Part shown: positions 7,356 through 12,022 of the stretch, piece by piece
How positions within the stretch are numbered: position 1 is the stretch's first letter
Layout: each line of letters starts with the position of its first letter
From: JBGPHT01 sp041484525
GTDB lineage: Bacteria > Acidobacteriota > Terriglobia > Bryobacterales > Bryobacteraceae
Reading direction: 5' to 3'
Assembly: GCA_041484525.1 (NCBI GenBank)
Contig: JBGPHT010000205.1
Span: 1 to 12,022 of the forward strand
Length of the DNA stretch: 12,022 nucleotides
Program-made: the position numbers and the translations under genes
The notes under the pieces: model-generated
The model's database searches: none
What the model saw: the letters and a program-made list of their open reading frames with translations, nothing else
Told to the model about the DNA's origin: nothing

Positions 7356-7673
7356 ATGAAACTCATCGCAATCGGAACCATTTCCCTGATCGTGTCCGCG
7401 GGGCTGTCCTATGCAGGCAGCGCCGAGGGCAAAGAGTTGTATACGGCGAAGTGCCAGACTTGTCACGGCGCGAACGGCGAAGGCAAAGCCGCGATCGCCA
7501 AAATGTTCAACGTCACTATGCCCGCCCTGGGATCGAAGGAAGTCCAGGCCAAGTCGGATGCCGACCTGAAGGCCGTCATCATTTCCGGCAAGGGAAAGAT
7601 GAAGCCGGTGGCGGGCATATCCGACAAACAGGCTGGCGACGTCGTGGCCTTCCTGCGTACACTGAAACCGTAA
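7356..7673 (+). CDS. Small class I cytochrome c
   Basis: This 105-residue periplasmic monoheme cytochrome has a signal peptide (MKLIAIG..., cleavage likely after SYA at residue 20), CQTCH at 33-37 and a probable axial Met82 in GKMKPV. The final helix (DVVAFLRTL) is typical of the class I fold. AAGGA lies a few bases before ATG 7356. It starts 14 bases after the nonaheme gene and belongs to the same operon. It is probably the soluble electron shuttle leaving the complex, towards an oxidase or the decaheme cytochrome, though the acceptor cannot be told from here. Confidence 0.93.
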   Translation: MKLIAIGTISLIVSAGLSYAGSAEGKELYTAKCQTCHGANGEGKAAIAKMFNVTMPALGSKEVQAKSDADLKAVIISGKGKMKPVAGISDKQAGDVVAFLRTLKP

Positions 7674-7721
7674 CCGCCGGTGATAAGATAGGGCGATCCA
7701 ATCCCAGCTTGGCAGCCGGTG

Positions 7722-9028
7722 ATGCCTGAGAAACGCTGGTTCTGGGCCACGTTGACCCTCTCCAGCATCACCATTGTGTCCGTGGTGTTCGCCGTGATGG
7801 AACTGGCCGAAAGCCGGTTCTTTCGCAATGCGAACTACGTCACTATTCACTACCTCTACATCACCCGCGGAATTGTGTCCTCGCTCCTGCTGGCGTTCTG
7901 GGCGGCGTGGTATGTCCTGCGGCAACGGAGAAAAAGCGAGGAAGACTTGCGCCGCTCGCGCGAGCGCTACCGCGGGCTGCTGGAGGCCTTTCCCGGCGCC
8001 GTTGTCCTTTATGACTCCGGCCTGCGCGTGCTGGAATGGAACGCCTCGGCCGAGCGAATGTACCAATACTCCAGGGCGGAAATCTCGGGCGCGCGGCTCC
8101 CTACGGTCCCCGCCGGGAAAGCCGGCGAACTTGAGGATTCATGCGGCGCGCGGAACAGGAAGGCCCGGTCCTCGATGTGGAAACCGTGCGACAGCCCAAG
8201 AGCGGGCAACCCTTCGAGGTGCAACTCAGCCTGCTCCCCTTCCGCGAGTCCGCGGGGCCGGTCTACTACCTGGAAGTCACGAGCGACATTCGCGAGCGCG
8301 TGCGCTGGCGCGAAAGAATGCTGCAGATTGAGAAACTCACCAGCATGGGAAAGATGGCGGCGGGTACAGCCCCCCATCTCAATTCCCCGCTGGCCGCATT
8401 GTTGATCCGCACTCAAATGATGCGCCAGCGAACTGCCAGCTTGGCTCTGGACGAAGACTTGTCGAAAATCGAGGAGGGCCTTAATTTTTGCCGTCATTTC
8501 GTCCAGCGCCTGCTGGACTTTACGCGCGCCACGCCGGTCCACAAAGAGGCGTTGGATGTAGGAGCGAACGCCGCATCCGTTGCCTCTTTCTTCCTTCCGG
8601 CTATTCGCTCCAAGCGCGCCGACCTCATCGTGGACACTTCGGAAGGCGCCGGCCAACTCGTGTGTGCGGACCGCAACCTGCTGGAAACTCTGCTGCTCAT
8701 TCTTCTCAGCAACGCGCTGGATGCGGTCTCGCCGGGCGGGGAGATACGCGCCCGCTACATGCGGACCTCTCCCGGTTGGGTGGGCTTTGCCGTAAGCGAC
8801 AATGGCTCCGGCATCAGCGCTGCCCACCTGGAACACGTATTCGAGCCCTTCTTTACCACCAAGGAGCCCGGAAAAGGGACTGGCCTGGGGCTGGCCATCG
8901 CGCGGAATGTGGTGCTGGAGCACGGGGGAACCATCCGGATGGAAAGCGCTCCAGGCGCCGGAACCACCGCTCAAGTGGAGTTGCCGCTAGCCGAGTCTGC
9001 ACAGAAGGCGGGGAGGAGTGTAGCGTGA
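7722..9028 (+). pseudogene. PAS-domain sensor histidine kinase, frameshifted and without phosphoacceptor His
   Basis: Two open frames join into one kinase. The first (from ATG 7722 or GTG 7719) has two membrane segments (FWATLTLSSITIVSVVF and IVSSLLLAFWAAWYVL) and the start of a PAS domain (YRGLLEAFPGAVVLYD). The frame breaks near 8138: restoring one T (GAT TTC ATG) gives an unbroken reading into the second frame. That frame completes PAS and then shows an H-box region, N-box (LLSNALDAV), DNGSGIS, FEPFFTTK and GTGLGLAI. In the H-box the expected AHHLNTPL-like motif reads APHLNSPL, with Pro codon CCC at 8372-8374 where the phosphorylated His belongs; CAC to CCC is a single change. Two independent lesions argue for real loss rather than a sequencing error. 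It starts 48 bases after the cytochrome c gene and probably once regulated this respiratory cluster. Confidence 0.85.
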
Positions 9029-9111
9029 AAACCGGGCATGAGACGGGGGGCGCTTCCATCCTGGTGGTGGATGACGATGCCGGGCTGGCATCGACGCTCA
9101 AGGAGTTTCTG
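9025..9111 (+). pseudogene. Response regulator, N-terminal stub
   Basis: GTG 9025 overlaps the kinase stop (GTGA), the usual layout of a kinase/regulator pair. The stub reads ILVVDDDAGLASTLKEFL, the first beta strand, acidic pair and first helix of a receiver domain. Identity stops at about 9111. The remaining open frame to 9249 (about 46 residues) is the antisense of a duplicated HAD-gene piece, so the phosphorylated Asp and any output domain are gone. The 74-residue open frame as a whole is a junction artefact. Confidence 0.8.
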
Positions 9112-9237
9112 GCGAGCCGGATCGTCGGCCTTCCCGTAGCCATACCGCACCGCGCAGGTCTTCACACCGGCGCGCTTGCCGGCTTCCCCGTCGGCGGGGG
9201 AATCGCCCACGACCAGGCATTCCGACGGCTGCGCGCC
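9112..9237. repeat. 126-bp direct repeat, copy A (duplicated HAD-gene piece)
   Basis: This stretch matches 10013-10138 without gaps at 116 of 126 positions. On the minus strand it encodes VGDSPADGEAGKRAGVKTC, the C-terminal part of the HAD phosphatase. It begins exactly at the break in the response regulator and starts with GCGAGCC, shared by both copies. Confidence 0.9.
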
Positions 9238-9282
9238 GAGCGCAGATAATCGCAGCGATCCGAGATGGACCGCAGCCGTGGC

Positions 9283-9762
9283 TCAGGAATGAATCGCGGA
9301 ACGTGCGAGGCTGGTGACCCAATTCCGCTGCTCGTCGGTTTCGGGCACCGGCACGCCGCGCACTTGGCTGATGCGGTGGAACGCATCGCGCGGCTCCGCA
9401 CCTGCTCTTACCAGCAGTGCGGCAGCGATCATGCCTGAGCGGCCGATGCCCTGCCGGCAGTGAATCGCTACGTTGCGACCACGCTCCAGTTCGTCCACGA
9501 TCGCACGCAGGGAGTCCGCGGCTTGGACCTGGGAAGCAGGCACACCGAGATCGGGTATGGGCAGCGACACGAAACGAATGAAGTGGGCCGCGGCCAAATC
9601 CGCTTCGTCCGGAGTAAGCAACGAAACTACCGCGTCGACTCCTGCCTCGCGCTAACCACGGATCTCATCGTCCAGCCAGTCTTCCCCTCTTGGACGAGCC
9701 GAAATCGCCAGCCATCCGGGCCAAGGAGCCTCGATCCAGTACAGTTTCGGTGTCGTATTCAT
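9283..9762 (-). pseudogene. Tyrosine/dual-specificity phosphatase interrupted by an amber codon
   Basis: Starting at ATG 9762-9760, the minus strand reads MNTTPKLYWIEAPWPGWLAI, then SARPRGEDWLDDEIRG, TAG, and REAGVDAVVSLLTPDE. It continues to the catalytic loop HCRQGIGRSG (Cys-x5-Arg) and stops at 9283. The frame is otherwise open for 159 residues and matches the whole of a small cysteine phosphatase whose homologues have Trp at the stop position. The amber (9654-9652, codon 37) therefore looks like TGG to TAG. The 113-residue open frame from 9621 keeps the active site but lacks the N-terminal strand and general fold start, so activity is doubtful. It would remove phosphate from protein Tyr/Ser/Thr or a small molecule; the substrate is unknown. 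Reinitiation downstream or suppression is possible. Confidence 0.78.
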
Positions 9763-9934
9763 TGCGGAGGATACTCACTCGGTGATGCCCATCGAGCATA
9801 GTCCCGTCAGGCCGGACCTTCAGCGAGTCTTTCTGGCCGGGCAGTAGAGACTGCTTTAGAGCCTCAGTCGTGAGGCGGTCGATTTGCTGCAGTTTCACGG
9901 CATTGAGCGAACTATCGGGGTGCAGAGGCTTCAA
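9665..9934 (-). CDS. Small ParB/sulfiredoxin-like protein, possibly with an altered C-terminus
   Basis: The 89-residue frame from TTG 9934 reads MKPLHPD, then LTTEALKQSLLPGQKDSLKV and DGTMLDGHHRVSILR. The DGHHR element and preceding strand match the ParB/Srx-like nucleotide-binding fold seen in short stand-alone proteins. Homologues I recall continue with a DVDALPREI-like ending. Here the tail after ILRNEYDTE turns into a low-complexity basic stretch and overlaps the phosphatase gene by 98 bases, so the original end may have been lost by a frameshift. The TTG start lacks a clear ribosome binding site. It follows the HAD gene by 27 bases and probably shares its transcript. Function unknown. 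Confidence 0.6.
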   Translation of the reverse strand: MKPLHPDSSLNAVKLQQIDRLTTEALKQSLLPGQKDSLKVRPDGTMLDGHHRVSILRNEYDTETVLDRGSLARMAGDFGSSKRGRLAGR

Positions 9935-9961
9935 GGGAGGTTCGGGAGACGGCCTTTTGAT

Positions 9962-10618
9962 TCACCCCGGCGCCAGCTCGCGCAAATCGTCCACCCAGTA
10001 ATCCGGCTCGAAGCGAGCCAGTTCGTCGGACTTCCCGTAGCCGTAGCGCACGGCGCAGGTCTTCACACCGGCGCGCTTGCCGGCTTCCATGTCGGCGGGG
10101 GAATCGCCCACGAACAGGCATTCGGACGGCTGCGCGCCCAGTGCTACCAGGGCCGTGAGAATCACGTCCGGTGCCGGCTTGCACGGGAAGCCGTCAGTGC
10201 CCTGCACGTGGTCGAAGAACTGGATCAGGCCGAATTGCTCGAGGATCGCCTTCGTGGTGGGACTACCCTTGGTAGTCGCGGTCGACTTGCGCCCGCCCAA
10301 CCCGGCCAGCCCCTCCGGCACGCCGGGGTAGATCCGGGTCTGCTGATGGCCGCGCGCGATGTAGACCTCGCGGTATTGGCGCAACAACTCCTCCATCTGC
10401 TCCTGCGTGTAGTCGGGGAAGATGTCGCCGAAAAGCTCGAACAGGTGCAGCCCGATGTAGCCTTTCAGAAAGTCGAAGGAAGGAAGATCGCAATCGGTGG
10501 CGGTCAGAACCTGCTGGACCGCCCCGCAAATATCAGCGGCGGAGTCCAGCAGAGTTCCGTCAATGTCGAACAGGTAGACCGGGAAACGCGGGACTTGTCC
10601 GTGCATCGCCCGGATCAC
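9962..10618 (-). CDS. HAD-superfamily phosphatase, phosphoglycolate-phosphatase-like
   Basis: This 218-residue protein has all four HAD motifs: DIDGT with nucleophile Asp18 and Asp20, Thr115 in STATTKG, Lys147 in CKPAPDV, and GDSPAD with Asp172/Asp176. A helical cap of roughly 65 residues lies between motifs I and II (C1 type, as in Gph and PgmB). It should hydrolyse a small phosphorylated metabolite; the substrate cannot be named from sequence. ATG 10618 overlaps the ftsH stop (ATGA); MHGQ four codons on is an alternative start. Its C-terminal part (10013-10138) also exists as a diverged copy at 9112-9237. The gene itself looks intact. Confidence 0.9.
   Translation of the reverse strand: MIRAMHGQVPRFPVYLFDIDGTLLDSAADICGAVQQVLTATDCDLPSFDFLKGYIGLHLFELFGDIFPDYTQEQMEELLRQYREVYIARGHQQTRIYPGVPEGLAGLGGRKSTATTKGSPTTKAILEQFGLIQFFDHVQGTDGFPCKPAPDVILTALVALGAQPSECLFVGDSPADMEAGKRAGVKTCAVRYGYGKSDELARFEPDYWVDDLRELAPG
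10013..10138. repeat. 126-bp direct repeat, copy B (inside the HAD gene)
   Basis: This is the intact counterpart of copy A, coding for VGDSPADMEAGKRAGVKTC and flanking residues on the minus strand. The two copies lie 901 bases apart in the same orientation and bracket the phosphatase and ParB-like genes. Confidence 0.9.
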
Positions 10619-12022
10619 GCCGGCTGCGGACGCTCCCCTTCCGAGAGGCCCGGCATGCGCCGACCGCCCTCGGGACGCAACACCTGTTGCGTGTGGTCCT
10701 CGGAGTCCTTCTGGCCGGAACTGGATATCGGCGGCAGCGGCAGGCCGTTGATGATCTGCATCACCTCGTTGCCATCCAGGATCTCGCGCGCCAGCAGCGA
10801 CTCCGCGATCCTCACCAGCGCTTCCGACCGTTCCGCGATAATCCCGGCCGCAGTGTCGTAGCCCGTGGTAACAAGCTTCTTCACCTGCTCGTCGATCCGG
10901 ATCGCCGTCTCCTCGCTATAGTCGCGGTGCTGCGCGATTTCGCGGCCCAGGAAGATCTGCTCTTCTTTCTTGCCGTAGCTCAGCGGCCCCAGCTCGCTCA
11001 TGCCCCACTCGCAAACCATCTTGCGGGCCAGGTCGGTGGCGCGCTCGATATCGTTGCCCGCGCCGGTGGTCATGTGGTGCATGTACTTCTCTTCCGCGAT
11101 GCGGCCGGCCATCAGGATGGCGAGCTGCGATTGCAGGTAGTCTTTGTCGTACGAATGCTTGTCGTCGATCGGCAACTGCATGGTCACGCCCAGCGCCATG
11201 CCGCGCGGGATAATCGTCACCTTGTGCAGCGGATCGGCATTCGGCAGCAGCGCCGCCACCAGCGCGTGCCCGGCTTCGTGGAACGCCGTATTGCGTTTCT
11301 CGGCATCGCTCAGGATCATCGATTTCCGCTCGGCGCCCATGAGGATTTTGTCTTTGGCCAGCTCAAAATCCGTCATCATGACGACCTTGCGGTTCTGCCG
11401 GGCGGCGTTGAGCGCCGCTTCGTTCACCAGGTTCGCCAAGTCAGCCCCGGCCAGCCCGGGAGTACCGCGCGCCAGCACCGAAAGTTCGACGTTGTCGCCC
11501 AGCGGGATCTTCTTCGTATGCACCCGCAGAATCGCCTCGCGACCTTGCACGTCGGGACGCCCCACCACCACGCGCCGGTCGAAGCGGCCGGGCCGTAGCA
11601 GCGCCGGATCGAGAACGTCCGGACGGTTCGTGGCCGCCACCAGAATCACGCCCTCGTTGGATTCGAACCCGTCCATTTCCACCAGCAACTGGTTCAAAGT
11701 TTGCTCGCGCTCGTCGTGACCGCCGCCCAGACCGGCGCCGCGATGCCGTCCCACGGCGTCGATTTCATCGATGAAGATGATGCACGGAGCGTTCTTCTTC
11801 CCCTGCTCGAACAGGTCGCGCACGCGGCTCGCTCCCACGCCCACGAACATCTCGACGAAGTCCGAACCCGAAATCGAGAAGAACGGCACGCTGGCCTCGC
11901 CCGCGATGGCGCGCGCCAGCAGCGTCTTGCCGGTTCCCGGAGGACCGATCAGCAGCACGCCCTTGGGGATGCGGCCGCCCAGTTTCTGGAACTTCTGCGG
12001 CTCGCGCAGGAACTCGATGATC
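10615..12022 (-). CDS. ftsH: ATP-dependent zinc metalloprotease FtsH (partial, N-terminus outside window)
   Basis: The last 468 residues of FtsH, a membrane-bound AAA+ protease that degrades damaged membrane proteins and selected regulators, are present. The frame enters at the right edge (EFLREPQKFQKLGGRIPKGV), so the transmembrane and periplasmic N-terminus of about 170-190 residues lies beyond it. Walker A GPPGTGKT (near 11925-11945), Walker B CIIFIDEIDAVGRH, the second region of homology ATNRPDVLDPALLRPGRFDRR with two arginine fingers, and zinc site HEAGH (11280-11266) are all intact. The third zinc ligand is expected in AGNDIERATDLAR. The C-terminal tail ends GERPQPA. Its stop overlaps the HAD start, so they are co-transcribed. 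Confidence 0.97.
   Translation of the reverse strand, partial: IIEFLREPQKFQKLGGRIPKGVLLIGPPGTGKTLLARAIAGEASVPFFSISGSDFVEMFVGVGASRVRDLFEQGKKNAPCIIFIDEIDAVGRHRGAGLGGGHDEREQTLNQLLVEMDGFESNEGVILVAATNRPDVLDPALLRPGRFDRRVVVGRPDVQGREAILRVHTKKIPLGDNVELSVLARGTPGLAGADLANLVNEAALNAARQNRKVVMMTDFELAKDKILMGAERKSMILSDAEKRNTAFHEAGHALVAALLPNADPLHKVTIIPRGMALGVTMQLPIDDKHSYDKDYLQSQLAILMAGRIAEEKYMHHMTTGAGNDIERATDLARKMVCEWGMSELGPLSYGKKEEQIFLGREIAQHRDYSEETAIRIDEQVKKLVTTGYDTAAGIIAERSEALVRIAESLLAREILDGNEVMQIINGLPLPPISSSGQKDSEDHTQQVLRPEGGRRMPGLSEGERPQPA

Noticed and set aside
6810..8066. 418-residue open frame on the minus strand
   Set aside because: Antisense to the nonaheme cytochrome, cytochrome c and kinase genes; composition is a mirror of those codons with no domain.
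8009..8974. 321-residue open frame on the minus strand
   Set aside because: Shadow of the histidine kinase; no motifs of its own.
9652..9654. TAG read as pyrrolysine
   Set aside because: There is no Pyl machinery in view and the position fits Trp in relatives; a nonsense change is simpler.
9884..10861. 325-residue open frame on the + strand
   Set aside because: Antisense to the HAD and ftsH genes, both of which have clear catalytic motifs.
1..12022. CRISPR array, tRNA or rRNA genes, phage modules
   Set aside because: No regularly spaced repeats, cloverleaf-like sequences, rRNA signatures or phage structural genes were seen.

Overview
The window looks like a chromosomal piece of an Acidobacteriota genome, most likely the Bryobacterales/Solibacter group. 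This is inferred from the high GC content, the remnant of an acidobacterial MacB/FtsX-type permease (ADOP type), and the combination of multiheme cytochromes with a bc-type complex. No rRNA, tRNA or CRISPR array is visible, and taxonomy rests on gene content only.

Layout. (1) Positions 1-1340 are a gene graveyard of three abutting truncated pieces, all on the + strand: the tail of an IS5-type transposase, the C-terminal half of an ADOP-type permease with two frameshifts, and a TOPRIM-like protein fragment with one frameshift. (2) Positions 1562-4087 hold a decaheme OmcA/MtrC-family cytochrome directly abutted (stop TAG, then ATG) by a cyclic-nucleotide-binding-fold protein without a DNA-binding domain. 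(3) Positions 4088-4557 are non-coding and carry the decayed C-terminus of an IS6-type transposase on the minus strand. A 17-bp sequence there recurs inverted upstream of the decaheme gene. (4) Positions 4558-7673 are a tight operon: Rieske protein, one-piece cytochrome b, membrane-anchored nonaheme cytochrome c, and a small class I cytochrome c. This reads as a quinol-oxidising bc-type complex in which a multiheme cytochrome takes the place of cytochrome c1/f. (5) Positions 7722-9111 are a ruined two-component system: a PAS histidine kinase with a frameshift and His-to-Pro at the phosphoacceptor, followed by a response regulator cut off after about 28 residues. (6) From 9112 to the end the coding strand is minus. 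Read from the right: FtsH (partial), a HAD phosphatase, a small ParB-like protein, and a tyrosine/dual-specificity phosphatase broken by an in-frame amber codon. A second copy of 126 bp of the HAD gene forms the breakpoint that truncates the response regulator.

How the genes may work together (inference). The bc-type operon would oxidise quinol and pass electrons through nine hemes and a soluble periplasmic cytochrome. The decaheme protein could be the terminal, possibly cell-surface, electron carrier. The enzyme genes are intact, while the adjacent sensor kinase, response regulator and older neighbours are decaying. The respiratory cassette therefore sits in a rearranged, transposon-scarred locus and may have lost its local regulation.
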